A DNA stretch of 64,000 bases, taken from positions 11,983,411-12,047,410 of the forward strand of contig CM038467.1 of NCBI GenBank assembly GCA_021464415.1, in the 5' to 3' direction. The notes below the pieces were generated by a model, which was not told where the DNA came from, made no database searches, and saw only the letters and a program-made list of their open reading frames with translations. This document shows positions 1 through 11,700 of the stretch, piece by piece. Within the stretch, counting starts at the first letter, position 1. Every line of letters starts with the position of its first letter. Made by a program: the position numbers and the translations under genes. The stretch is from Lonicera japonica. Taxonomy: Eukaryota; Streptophyta; Magnoliopsida; Dipsacales; Caprifoliaceae.

Positions 1-115
1 AATGGTAAGGCTATATAAACCATTCACAATTCTTCTATTTTCACTTTTCATCTATATTCTTAGCTAAGCTCTTGCATTTTGAATTCCCATTGCCAGAAAA
101 CTTAAAAGATCCACC

Positions 116-560
116 CACTACAAGAAAAATGGGCTTTTGTGACGACCACAAGTCGTCACAAAATGGGGCAAAGTCCTCACATTTGACAATAAGTGAGGAA
201 TTTTAATTGTCACCAAGTTCGTCACCTATACACCGTAACGGAAAGTAATAGGTGATAAAAATTTCACGCATCACATATTACTATTATATATGAAAATTAA
301 GTTGTCATTTATATGAAACCTAAGATACCTATTGTCTTAACATCTGTTACAACTTGTTCGTCACATTTTAATTTAATTTGTGAGGCTTAGACTTTGTCAC
401 ATACTCTGAACTTTTGTGACGATATGTTTTCACCTGATATATCCATTCGTGAGCCTTTTGTCGCATTTTGCATTGTATTATGATGACTTGGTCCTCACTT
501 ATATGTTTCATTTGTGAAGCTTGTTTTATCACTTTTTCTTCATAATGATATATAGAACTT
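116..560. mobile_element. CACTA (En/Spm-like) left terminus with subterminal repeats
   Basis: The sequence CACTACAAGAAAAA begins at 116 and is the standard terminus of plant CACTA DNA transposons. It is followed over about 430 bp by many short direct and inverted copies of TTTGTGACGA / GTCACAAA-type words, which is how CACTA subterminal transposase-binding regions look. No matching right end was found nearby; the related right end at 34279 belongs to a different copy. No CACTA transposase is visible in this window. Confidence 0.7.
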
Positions 561-1156
561 ATTTATTTAGTTGTTACCAAACTCATCCTTTTTTCCAGAA
601 ATTCTCATGTTCTTAGTGTTTTCCAACGTCATCTCCATTTTTAGAGTCGGGGACATCCAGAACGAAGTTAGTTTTTTGAGACTTTTCTGGCTTTTCTTTT
701 ATGGTTTTTCATCCTTGTTCTTTATTGTTCTTCATCATTCTTTAGTTTCCTTCATTTATTGTGCAAAAACAGCTTTAAATCCCTTTAAATCTAATATTGT
801 GGGCGTAAATGCTTTAGTTAACAACACCCAAATAGTTCAGTTCATGACCAACTATATCCTTAAAGGACTGAGTTGGAGGCCTGTTAGGGCCAATGAGAAA
901 CCATTTATAAAAGAACATAAATTAGTTCTCAAAGACCACCCAATTCACACTTCATTTTTTAGGGAAACCGGTCTTTGGCTGCCTTTGTGACCTCTCCTTA
1001 TAGATTTTCTTAGATGCATTCACCTAACTTTGGGGAAACTAAGCCCTAATGTAATTAGAATAATCAGAGGCATAAGTGCCACTCCATGGTACAAACTTAG
1101 GCCTAGATGATGTAAAATATTGCCAATCCCTTAGTAAGAGAGCTTATGGTTAGAGT

Positions 1157-1566
1157 CTAAAGATTGGGAATGGCGCCCCTAGTGTAGTCCTTGCCTTCCC
1201 AAACTATCATAAAGGCGCCGACAAAGATGCAATAATTATGATCGATGACATTGAACCTGGTCCAACTAATAAATCGATTCCCCGTCAAGCATTTGGCCCT
1301 GGTTTATACTTTTTGATTTCTTGATGTTTATTGTTCAACTTTACTGATCAAAGATGTATAACATTTTGTACTTTGTCTAATTTTTTGTGCAGGTGCCCTT
1401 AAAGATCTTGATCGACCACCAAAGTTTGCAGTTAAGATCGATCAAATCAATGAACTTGCCTATAGCGACAGCGGTAGTGCGCTTGTAACACAGCTCAACA
1501 ACCGTCGAGCAGTATATATCCTCCTCAGATATGCCAATACTCGATCGTCCTTCACCAAAAATAATG
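1157..1566 (+). other. Exon-like coding pieces of unknown identity
   Basis: Two stretches, 1157-1301 and 1393-1566, are open in compatible frames and are bounded by plausible splice sites (a donor after GGCCCTG, an acceptor TTTTTGTGCAG, a donor ATG|GTAAGG). Base composition is more gene-like than the surroundings. The conceptual product contains motifs such as MIDDIEPGP, FAVKIDQINEL and RRAVYILLRYANTR. I do not recognise the family. It lies just inside a CACTA end, so it could be a captured host exon or part of a transposon-encoded protein. An open frame of 139 codons at 571-990 precedes it and is also unrecognised. Confidence 0.3.
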
Positions 1567-1606
1567 GTAAGGACAACGAAGATTCTTAAGAAAGGCTTCT
1601 CAGATT

Positions 1607-3847
1607 TTAGATTGGATTAGAGCCATAATTTGAAGATAATGACATTCTCTTCACGAGATATATGATCGTTAAATACCCCAAGGGGAGATCCGTGCCGAGA
1701 TGATGGTAATGACGTTCACCAATGAAAAGGCAAAGAATCAGCTTGGCCGAGATGGATACGCTTGTTGTAAAAACGTGACACTTGTACAACATGAAAGAAA
1801 TATGATGCCTTACCAAGATGGTCCTGCCAACTAATGGAGATAATACAATTGTAAAATGAAAAATGAAAAGTTAGTTAATTATAGATAAAAGTCATGCCAC
1901 ATATACATCAATTGATTGAATGCCAAGTTTACCCTAATAAGGCAATAGAGAAAGAAAAAGCTAGTAGCTTGTATCCTTTTGATTGTACCAAATTAATACA
2001 AAAAAAAAACACACACAAAAAGATGATGTATTGTCAGAAGGAAGTGAGAATTCCTGGAGGAACCTACATGCAAACAAAAATTTATTGTTTATTGTCTTTT
2101 TGATCATGTTTAGATTGATTTTGTTAAAAGCTTCTCATTGTGAGTGAGTCTAAATTTTTGGTCACCCACAATATATATACAAAAATATAGTTATTATATC
2201 TACTCTTAATCGATAATAACAGGTCATGTCGGATAATTCATTAAGATAACAATCGGGTTGGAATATAATATTTTCACCAGATAAAAAAAACCCACTATGT
2301 TAGTCAATTAGACTCGAACCTAAATCGATAACCCAAAATATGATAAAAAAAAATGACACAGACACGACCTGAACCGAACCGATCTATCGTTAAGTCTAAA
2401 TTCAACAATACTATGTTTGTTTGTTAATGATGTGAAACATGGAATTCCCATTATATGTTACTTTGTCATCGTAATCGTCCACCTTGAGCATAATGAGGAA
2501 CAAAAGGGAGATGAGAATGAAGAGGGTTATGATGATGATAATGGGGTTTGAATGGAGGAATATATTTTTTTATAGTGTATTTCGTTACTTTAGTTTGCAT
2601 TTTTCATAATGCGTTAGACTTTTAATTTATTGTTTATCGTTTGGTCAATTTTTTTTTTTTTTTTTTGTTATTAGAAAAATCTATGAACTTATTAAAATAT
2701 ACATAAATGCTAAAAAAATCAATTCATTAAAATATGTAATAGCATATATAGAATTAAATCAATTCATGAATTTAGTATAATCAACGGATTACAACAAATC
2801 TGTGATAATCTTTTAAAATTTAAATTGAATACATCACCTAAGAATTTTATATTGGATTAATAATTTTTGTGATATTTTGGAAATATAATTAAATGGATAA
2901 TGTCTTCTAATATTAAATAAATTTTAATTTTTAACATCAATTAAGTTGAAATTAATTTTCACAAAAAAAATTATTAATTTCAAACAGAGGCCAGGTATTT
3001 GTGTTTATATATGTGCAGTCGCATAATTCTTCAATTTTAAACTCAACTCGTTGATTATTAAGTATATATTTTGTCACACTCTTATTGTGCATGCCACCAA
3101 TTTTAATAATATATCCAAGGAATGCAAAATCTTTAATAGGTTTAATTTTCTGCCATGCCTAGAGCTAGTTTCAACGTCAGTAAAAAGACAAGCATCAACG
3201 GCCGAAACGAGCGGGGACATTAATTCCACTCCAAAATCCGCTGTAACCTGTGCTTATTACTCAAGAAAATGACGTACAACAAATTGGAATATGTCCTTGT
3301 CAAAAAGTTTGATTCTATAAAGATCCGAATTTAAAATTTGGCCTACTTGACGCGACTCTATTTTCTGATGGTGAAATTTGATAAAAATAGATGTAGACGG
3401 GAAAAAAAATTTATAACGATCGAGATTTGTTAGATATTGTTTTTAAAAAAAGATTTTATTATTTTCAGATAATATCTCAGTACAGACAAATTTTAGTGGC
3501 ATCTTTCTTCCATAATACAATGACTTTTGATCTATAAGGTTGCACTCTTAAATATAGAACCCGATGGATAGTTTTATATGTTTCTTACTTTTTTTGGTAC
3601 AAAAGTATGAAAAAATTATAATTATTAAAAGAAATATAATTTAATAATTCTAATATAATACAAACACCACCTCACTTGTTTTTGGAATTACTGTTACTTG
3701 GTTTTTCTCTATATTTCCCTATTACTTTGTACACATCTTAATATATTAAGCACCAAATGTCTATTTATACATGTGCTAAGATGGATTGTCTTGGAGAAAA
3801 TTAACGAATTAATTAAGTTTCTTGGAACTTAGAAAATCTTGAGGTGT
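1607..3847. other. AT-rich intergenic DNA, no gene seen
   Basis: Long A/T runs, short open frames with no recognisable motif, and no clear repeat boundaries. I see no supported gene here. Confidence 0.6.
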
Positions 3848-3850
3848 TAA

Positions 3851-3935
3851 GGCCATCTCTAATGGTATTTTCTATAAATTCATTTATATCATGTGTTATA
3901 GTGCTTTTAATACATTTCTATATCTATTTGGTAAT
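3851..3935. mobile_element. Tourist-like MITE, left part (split by retrotransposon)
   Basis: It begins GGCCATCTCTAATGGT after TAA. This matches the terminus of the intact MITE at 50279-50716 (GGCCATCTCCAATGGTGTTT). The homology stops at 3935, where the Tat retrotransposon starts, and resumes at 22733. The retrotransposon therefore inserted into an older MITE. Confidence 0.7.
3931..3935. repeat. Target-site duplication of Tat element (left copy)
   Basis: GTAAT directly precedes the TG of the 5' LTR and is repeated directly after the CA of the 3' LTR at 22728-22732. A 5-bp duplication is the size made by Ty3/gypsy integrases. Confidence 0.95.
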
Positions 3936-4074
3936 TGTAGACACCCCGATCCGTGACCCCCGCAAGAACCCTAACGACCTCCGAGAACTACTATTTTGGG
4001 TCCAGGACCCACCCGAGGACCCGGTACTACACTAGGTGGGTTTGTTGGCCAACAAACATATTTTTTAGAGAGAT

Positions 4075-4382
4075 TGTCGCACGACATATCACATTGTCGC
4101 GCGACAATCCCTGATATGTCGCGCGACAATCATGTCTTGTCGCGCGACGAACCCCTCTGCACCCGACCAACCACTTTCTGACACATCACAGTGTCAGGAC
4201 CCATCACTTCAGCCGCTTGTCGCGCGACAAACCCACTATGTCGCGCGACAATCCCTCTCTGCACCCGACCAACCACTTTCTGACACATCACAGTGTCAGG
4301 ACCCATCACTTCAGCCGATTGTCGCGCGACAAACAGATATGTCGCGCGACATTCTCCTTTTTTAAGGAAATGTCGCGCGACA
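4075..4382. promoter_or_regulatory. Array of nine TGTCGCGCGACA palindromes in U3
   Basis: Cores lie at 4075-4086 (one mismatch), 4095-4106, 4117-4128, 4138-4149 (one mismatch), 4218-4229, 4239-4250, 4320-4331, 4340-4351 and 4371-4382. Start-to-start spacings are 20, 22, 21, 80, 21, 81, 20 and 31 bp, so neighbouring sites mostly sit about two helical turns apart. The last copy ends 15 bp before the TATA box. The same palindrome lies upstream of both antisense genes. That proteins bind it is inference; repetition and placement are seen directly. Confidence 0.85.
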
Positions 4383-4397
4383 ATCTCTCCCGAGCAG

Positions 4398-4406
4398 TAT
4401 AAATAG
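4398..4406 (+). promoter_or_regulatory. LTR TATA box
   Basis: TATAAATAG in the 5' LTR, directly downstream of the palindrome array, is the expected core promoter of the genomic RNA. The 3' LTR has the same sequence near 21534. Confidence 0.85.
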
Positions 4407-5589
4407 GCCAACACCCCCAAGGGTTCGAGGAGGGCAATGAGAATCCGAGAATTTGGGGCTTTAGATCTGATTTTTGTCAAGCATTTCTTTACTATTATCT
4501 TATTTCTGAAGAATTCTCGAATCTATTTTTAACACTCGACGTGTTCCGTTTCTGGAATCGATTTCTCGGAAATATCTGAAGAAAGAGAAGATTACTATCG
4601 CCAGAGATCCCTCTGCCGTATTATATTTTCTTTCTTATTATTATTCTCGTCGGGAAGGTAAAGAAAGTCCCTTCTAGTATTTAAAATTAGATATCTGTGT
4701 ACTTGTTTTACTTCTGTTATTCTGTCCACGTTTTATTTGAATAAACTTATTGTCAAGTTCCCAATAGTCTACCGTTTTCAAAACAAAAGGCCCTGATAAA
4801 ACTACTTTTAAAACTAGAAGAGTAAGTACATTATCGTCCGGATAAACCGTGTTTTCAAAACCCCGGACCGATAAAGACTTATCTAGGAATTAAAATCCAC
4901 ATATCCTGTCTTTTTCATAGACTGCGACGTGTCTGATAAACTCTCCTCAAAGAGTTCAAATTCCATATTGAATTAGTCCCGACATAAAGATCCGAACCTT
5001 TTTCAGAATAATCACAACTCGAGAAAACCGTCATTATCTGAGGAAATAATACGGAACACTCTTTCAAAAATAAAAGGTTTTTGTCATTTGTCATTTACAT
5101 CTTTTAAATACAAAAACGTCGGATCTCGGAACACAAAGGTTTTCATCCCTTTCCCCGTTTTCCCAAATTAGGGTTTTTCTTCATTTAGAAAGTAGTAGAC
5201 TGTCGGTAAAAGCATCCAAGTTTTTCAACATAGAATAAACATATAAGACCACTAGAGACCGAAAGGGCGGAATGGGTGCTTAACACCTTCCCAAACCGTA
5301 ATATAGTTTCCGAACCCTATAAGAATCCCGGTTTCGCAGACAAACGTGTAAAGAAAGGCTTGTCTATAGCCTTTCCTCTTACACGACCTTTTTTGTCCGT
5401 TTTCTCGTAAAACGTACTGGCGACTCTGAATGAACCCCCTTGCATCTAGAAATAGAACGTAGGGACACTTGATATGAATCAAATGAAAACGCTCCAGCAA
5501 CTGGAACGACGGAATCAGTTCCGACGTCCCAGGACCCCCACCACCAACGGGGACGAGACCCGGGAGGTCGCATTTGCGGATTCTCACAG

Positions 5590-5608
5590 TGGCGACTCTG
5601 CTGGGGAC
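5590..5608 (+). other. Primer-binding site
   Basis: TGGCGACTCTGCTGGGGAC starts two bases after the 5' LTR. TGG is the complement of a tRNA CCA end. This pattern resembles the tRNA-Arg-type sites reported for Ogre/Tat elements; the exact tRNA is an inference. Confidence 0.85.
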
Positions 5609-6434
5609 AGTATTAGAAAACTAGACTCTTATATGTGGACCTTTGTTTATCTGTTGAAAACTTGCTTTTACTGCTTTCCCTACTCATGTTAATTGATTGA
5701 GAAGAAACCTTTTTCTAAAAAATGGGAGTTTTTCGAAAAGACGTAATAAAGATAATGATATTTGTGAAACCAACCTTTCGAACTTTACACGCACTATCAC
5801 AAATCATGCATTGGTTCTACGAGTGTGAATTTACCCCAAACCCTCGGAAGTATTATAAGTGAGTAGGGAGTTGGCTTGCTTGGGCCAACATAAACCGAAA
5901 GCATTTACTTCCACTCTCCTTGGCCAAGTACGCCCCCGAGGTATATCGAGTGACGAGAACACTCACGTACCCGGGAAGTATATCAAAAGATTCTTGCACG
6001 TACCCGCCCTTGGGGTATATCGCAAGGTCTTGCCAAAAAGGAGGGAGCCTGAAGCCTTAACCGTTCGAACACCTGCGCTGCATCTAAGATTGAGTCAGTT
6101 AAAACACTTGTCATACAGCTGTAGGGGATGTACCACTTTACGGCTTACTTTACCACACCTATTTTCCGAGGTTTTCTCTCGACCATTTTTAGTGATTCTT
6201 TTGGCAAAAATCGAGTCGCATCATAGTCTCCCTTCATCTTCGCCACGTGGTTTCGTCTACAGCCATAAAGCGGCGTCAGTCTGGAAGGTTGGGCCGGTCG
6301 AGATCATACCGGAAGACTAGTAAGACCAAGCATACCTGAAATGGCCGATGGACGAGAGAATCAGGAGACAAATCAGAGCCTAGCCGAGGCGTCTGCAGTT
6401 CAACCGACTTTAGCAGAGATGCACCGTTTGCTTG
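5609..6434 (+). other. Tat leader between primer-binding site and gag
   Basis: About 0.8 kb of untranslated-looking leader. It contains an open frame (5859-6320) without recognisable motifs. An ATG in good context at 6341 opens a 43-codon frame that closes at TGA 6470-6472. This frame overlaps the start of the gag frame and is shifted relative to it, so the true gag N-terminus may lie here, separated by one frameshift. Confidence 0.5.
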
Positions 6435-8765
6435 ATGACCGTCAGCATGAATTTGGCAAGCCTCACAAGTGAGCAACAGAACACCCGGATTCGAATGGAA
6501 GAGTTGTCAGCCGAACGGACCGCACCACCCGGGTTTGAGCAACTACCACCGAATCGAGATCCGAATCAAGGGCAATCTTCACAAGTACTTCCCCCAATCC
6601 AAGGAACCAATCCACCCCAAACGGGCCCCAACATGGCCGGTCCCGTTCAAACCGACCCCAACAATCAGAACCAATGGGCCCCGGATTCAGGCCCCACATA
6701 CCAACAACAAGAGCCACCCATCGTCTGGCCACAACCTCAGCAAGGCCTCGATCCCCAATATCAACCATGGCCACAAGTCCCCGCAAGACCTATTCCACCA
6801 GCCCCAATAGCCCCTCCCAATGAGTACCCAGACATCAACCGACTCCGGGCAGTATACGCAGAATCGATGATAGCCCGGGAACAGCCCGATGAGGTGTCAA
6901 GAGAGAGCGAAGAAATGAAGAAATTGAAAGAGCAGATGAAGGTTCTGCAAAGAGGTGTTTCTCTGATGAAAGGGGCAGACGAGATCACAGACATGAACGC
7001 CTTTTCCCTCTACCCAGAAGCCAGACTACCTCAAGGATTTAAGCTCCCCTCTATCACCAAATTCACTGGTACTACACCCCCCAAAACCCATCTCCAATCC
7101 TACATCAGATCCATGCAAGTGTCCGGCTGTGGAGAGCCGGAGCTGGCTCAGGCTTTTCACATGACTCTCACGGGGGCAGCCCTGAGATGGTTCTTCGACC
7201 TAGAGAAACACCACACGAAAACTTGGGGGGATATCGTCAAAGAATTCATGACCAAGTACGGGTCCAACGAGAATTTGGAAATTACCCGTAAACACCTGGA
7301 AATGGCCAAGCAAGGCGAGAAAGAAAGCTTCAGCGACTTTGTCACCCGCTGGAGGGAAATGGCATCCCAAATGTCCAAACGGCCCGACGAAGAAGAGCAG
7401 TTAGAAATCATACAGAAGAATTTTACTCCAGCTGTATTGAACTGCATGGGAAAGCATGTATTCCCACACTTCAGAGCCCTGTTGAGTATGGGGTCACAGG
7501 TAGAGGAAGAATTGGCCAGAAAGGCGGACACGGATACCAAGAAGGCCTCTTACACTGGAAGAAAGACGGCCACTCCAGCCGTAAACCAACTAAGCTCGTA
7601 CCCATATCAACAAAACCCATTTCAGCAGTCACCGCAGGTCCCCCCAATGAGTTGGCCTACGCAAGGAGACTCTTCAAACACCGAGGTCAAGAAAAGGAGA
7701 AATTTCTGCACCCTCCCCACTACTCTGGTCAAAAGCCTGGAACTACTCCAAAAGGCCGGACTAGTCACCCCACTCAACCCACGCCCTCCACCAAATCCTA
7801 TTCCCAACACTTGGAGAATGAATGAGAACTGTGCGTACCATCAGGCGGCAGGCCATGACACGGAACGTTGTTTAGCTCTCCGCCATCGTATTCAGGACCT
7901 CATTGAAGCCGGAACCATCCCCGCACCCGGCGGGCCCAATGTTACCAACAACCCCCTCCCCAATCATGCTCCACCTGCAGGAATTAACGCCTTAACCACT
8001 GACGAAGGCTTTGATCCCGTAGGACTCATTCGGGACGATTCAGCCTATAAGGCACCCGTTATGCTATCGGCAAAAGCACAAGTTGCCCCAGGCCTCAACC
8101 CAATAATTGACCAATGGATGGCCAAGATGAACTTCCTACCTGGGCAGGGCTTAGGAAAGACAAATCAGGGGATCTCGCAACCACTCACCATCAAAACCAA
8201 TCCTGGGAAAGCTGGGATAGGATGGACCCAGGACAAGAAAAAACAACCATGGAAACCCCGCCCCCCTCATAAGGAGACAATCTGTATGACAGAAACCTCC
8301 CCCGGGACTTTTAGTTGGTCGGCAGAGCCAGAGTCGTCAGAAACTTCAGAGGGATCAGACCCAACATCCCTTTGGATACAACAGATTACCCGCTCAGGAA
8401 AGGTATACCAGCCACCACCGATGGATGCCGAAAAATCACCGCCTCCAAAAGAAGTAGGAGAAGACCGAGTACTGGAACAGTTGAAGAAAACCCAGGCACA
8501 CATCACCATTTGGGGCCTCTTGGTTGCCTCCAAACCTCACAGGACCGCTTTCATTAAACTCCTGGATGAGGCTGTCATATCGCCGGACTCCACGCCCGAA
8601 CAACTGCCAAACATGATCGGGTCACTCACAGTCCAAAGAAGTCTGTCATTTTCAGATGAAGACTTGTCTCCGTTGGGAGAAAACACAGCCTGGCTCTCCA
8701 TATCACCGTCCGAACCCGAGGGAAGATCTTGCCACAAGTTCTCATCGACAATGGGTCGACCATAA
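6435..8765 (+). CDS. gag: Gag polyprotein (Tat Ty3/gypsy)
   Basis: Structural protein that packages the retrotransposon RNA into virus-like particles in the cytoplasm. The in-frame ATG at 6435 gives about 776 residues. The N-terminal third is rich in proline and glutamine. A coiled-coil-like stretch precedes a Retrotrans_gag-type core at about 7000-7520, with motifs LPSITKFTGTTPP, AALRWFFDL and FSDFVTRWREMA. A zinc-knuckle-like CAYH...GH..ERC motif follows near 7830, then a G-patch-like segment with PGQGLGK near 8140. The C-terminal part runs into the region before the protease (FSDEDLSPLGE), and the frame ends at 8765. Two oddities: an upstream ATG (6341) is in another frame, and the match to protease continues in the pol frame from about 8690. 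Both suggest single-base indels in this copy or in the assembly. Confidence 0.9.
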   Translation: MTVSMNLASLTSEQQNTRIRMEELSAERTAPPGFEQLPPNRDPNQGQSSQVLPPIQGTNPPQTGPNMAGPVQTDPNNQNQWAPDSGPTYQQQEPPIVWPQPQQGLDPQYQPWPQVPARPIPPAPIAPPNEYPDINRLRAVYAESMIAREQPDEVSRESEEMKKLKEQMKVLQRGVSLMKGADEITDMNAFSLYPEARLPQGFKLPSITKFTGTTPPKTHLQSYIRSMQVSGCGEPELAQAFHMTLTGAALRWFFDLEKHHTKTWGDIVKEFMTKYGSNENLEITRKHLEMAKQGEKESFSDFVTRWREMASQMSKRPDEEEQLEIIQKNFTPAVLNCMGKHVFPHFRALLSMGSQVEEELARKADTDTKKASYTGRKTATPAVNQLSSYPYQQNPFQQSPQVPPMSWPTQGDSSNTEVKKRRNFCTLPTTLVKSLELLQKAGLVTPLNPRPPPNPIPNTWRMNENCAYHQAAGHDTERCLALRHRIQDLIEAGTIPAPGGPNVTNNPLPNHAPPAGINALTTDEGFDPVGLIRDDSAYKAPVMLSAKAQVAPGLNPIIDQWMAKMNFLPGQGLGKTNQGISQPLTIKTNPGKAGIGWTQDKKKQPWKPRPPHKETICMTETSPGTFSWSAEPESSETSEGSDPTSLWIQQITRSGKVYQPPPMDAEKSPPPKEVGEDRVLEQLKKTQAHITIWGLLVASKPHRTAFIKLLDEAVISPDSTPEQLPNMIGSLTVQRSLSFSDEDLSPLGENTAWLSISPSEPEGRSCHKFSSTMGRP

Positions 8766-11700
8766 ATGTCTGCCCCCTAAAGACTGCCAGATGCTTGGGT
8801 ATCTCAGATTCAGAGCTCTCACCATCCGCTGTAACCGTCAGGGCCTATGATAATACCAGGAGGGCCGTTCTGGGGTCTCTGGAACTTGATCTCATGGTTG
8901 GTCCCGGAAGCTTCCCGGCCGACTTTCAAATCATAGACATTCCTTCCAGTTTTAACCTACTGTTGGGAAGAGCATGGCTACACGACATAGGAGCACTCCC
9001 CTCCTCCTTGCACCAAAAGATCAAGATACCGTTTGAAGGGAACATAATTACCATCCAAGGAGATCCTGAAAGGACCTTGGCGGATATGGAGTTACCAGTT
9101 TTGGGAATCGGGAGCCAGAGCATACAGTTAGGAGGCTTTTCTTACGAGCCTCAAGTGCAAACTCTTAGCACCCAGACAATCAGGTATCTTCCCCCTGACA
9201 ATATCCCCGGTCTCAGCACCAAGATTACAAATATGTTGAGAATGATGAAATACTTGCCTGGAGCCGGTCTGGGAATGGGACAACCAGGACTACTTCAAGC
9301 ATTGGAACCAGTAGCAAGGTACGAGAGGGAAGGTTTGGGGTACCAACACACTGAAGAGGACGATCAACAAAAAAGGGGTCGAGGGCATCAGTATCCGAGT
9401 TTCAGCTCTCTGAACGGGTTCTTTGTCAAAGAAGGAGAGGACTTCCCCTTTTGCGGCTTCCAGGAGCCTTGGAGAAACAGCGACGGAGAGAACCTTCCTG
9501 GGTGGGAAATCTTCTATGAAGAGGACCTATATATCAAAGAAAACACCGTACACAGCTTCGCTACCAAGTTGACAATCGGGCCGAAGGAAGAAAGTGAAGA
9601 CATGAAAGGCGAAGAGGAAGAAATGATCGGAGATCTCTTCGACATCATGGCTCTGGGAGATGATGAGCCAGGAGACGACCCTGTACACTTGATATACGCT
9701 GATCCAGACTACCAAGGGGAAAGGGAAAAGAGCGAAATTGTAAGGGTGAGAGATAAGAGTGAGGGTAAGGATAGGAAGGAGTCACTCCTAAATGAACTTT
9801 TTAAACTTGTACCTGTAAATACTAGTATCAATAAAGAAGAGTCTATTTTGCGTTATCCTGTTATTTTTAATTCTGTAATTGCTTATATGGAATTGGAAAG
9901 AATGAACGAACACCCTGAACGGGAGGAGCAACGTATACAAAGCGAGGAAGGAGACACTCTTGTGATTAACCTCGGAACAGAGGAGGAAAGAAAAGAGGTC
10001 CGCATTGGGGCAAGCCTAAGTGGGACAGAGAGAGAAGAATTCACACAAACTCTGAAAGAGTATGTGGATGTCTTCGCCTGGTCTTATGCAGATATGCCGG
10101 GTTTGAACAGTCAGATAGTCATGCACGAAATACACACCAATCCAGAACTTAGGCCCGTCAAACAGAAGCTGAGGAAACTTACGCCAGAATGGTCCTTGAA
10201 AGTGAAAGAAGAAGTAATGAAACAACTGAGTGTGGGATTCTTACGGGTGATCGAGTACCCCTCGTGGTTAGCCAACATCGTGCCTGTTCCAAAGGCTAAC
10301 GGGAAAGTCCGCATGTGTGTGGATTACCGGGATCTCAATAAAGCTTGTCCAAAGGACGATTTTCCATTGCCCAACATCGATTTGATAGTAGATAATACTG
10401 CCAACCACGCCCTGAAGTCATTTGTGGATGGTTTTGCCGGATATAACCAGATCAAGATGCACCCGGATCACCAGGAGAAAACAGCATTTATCACACCATG
10501 GGGAACATACTGCTACACCGTTATGCCGTTTGGGCTGAAGAACGCCGGGGCAACATATCAGAGGGCAGCTACGGCTATCTTTCACGACATGATTCACAAA
10601 GAAGTAGAGGTGTATGTAGACGACATGATAATCAAGTCAAAAGAGAGGGAAGGCCACGTGCCAGCCTTGCGAGCCTTCTTTGATCGGCTCCGCCAGTATC
10701 AGATGAGACTCAATCCGCAGAAATGTGTGTTCGGGGTAACCAAAGGAAAACTCCTGGGATATGTCGTCAGTAAGAAAGGAATCGAGGTGGACCCCGCTAA
10801 AGTTCAAGCTATCCAAGACATGCCCGAGCCTCGTACCGAGAGAGAAATCCGGGGTTTTTTGGGTAATCTGCAGTACATCAGTAGGTTTATCTCTCAGCTC
10901 ACTCAAAAGTGCGAACCCATCTTCAAACTCCTGAGGAAGTCTTCAACAGGAGAATGGAACGATCAATGCCAGGAGGCTTTTGACAAAATCAAAGATTACC
11001 TCTCCAAGCCCCCAGTGTTAGCCCCGCCTCAGACCGGACTACCACTAATTCTGTACCTAACCGTCACTGATTCAGCCGCAGGAGCAATGCTAGCCCAACA
11101 CCTCACCGATACCCGGAAGGAGCAGGCCATCTATTTCCTCAGCAAAAAGCTATCCCCATTTGAGATAAACTACACACCATTGGAAAAATCGTGTACCGCT
11201 CTCGTCTGGGTAACACAGAAACTACGGCACTACATGCTAGTTTTTCCAGTCATCCTGGCATCACGGATTGATCCGTTGAAATACCTCTTCGAGAAACCGG
11301 CTCTCTCGAATCGAATGGCAAAATGGTTATTTCTACTCTCCGAATTCGACATCACCTACATGACCCAGAAGGCAGTCAAAGGCAAGATCATAGCTGATTA
11401 CCTGGCCCACAATCCGATATTGGGAGACATGATAGAAGAAGCCGAATTCCCGGACGAAACCATCATGAACGTCGAGATCAATGAAGACTGGAGGTTGTAC
11501 TTTGACGGGGCCGCCAATCGGAACGGAAACGGGATAGGCATCCTGTTAGTCTCTCCAGACCAAACTCACTCCCCGGTATCATATCGACTGGACTTCTTCT
11601 GCACCAACAATATGGCCGAATATGAAGCCTGCATACTCGGGTTAGAGATCGCTTTTCAAAAGGGTATAAGGAGGATACAGGTATACGGAGATTCAGCACT

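Larger units (their letters stand above)
3936..5588 (+). repeat. 5' LTR of Tat element
   Basis: It runs from TGTAGACACC to TTCTCACA, 1653 bp, and is repeated at 21073-22727. U3 contains nine copies of a TGTCGCGCGACA palindrome and a 102-bp tandem duplication (the word GCACCCGACC recurs at 4159 and 4261). A TATA box lies at 4398. AATAAA-type words at about 4739 and 5231 are candidate polyadenylation signals. Near its end, at 5418-5428, the LTR contains TGGCGACTCTG, the same 11 bases that open the primer-binding site just outside it. Confidence 0.95.

Noticed and set aside
571..990. A 139-codon hydrophobic protein near the CACTA end
   Set aside because: Starts from a non-ATG codon, has no recognisable family and unremarkable composition; not called as a gene.
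4075..4382. CRISPR-like array from the evenly spaced palindromes
   Set aside because: This is a plant retrotransposon LTR; spacers are not unique and there are no cas genes.
4130..4480. Small proteins with VARQ / SRDN repeats from the LTR palindromes
   Set aside because: They arise from the TGTCGCGCGACA array, which is open in several frames; the region is a promoter.
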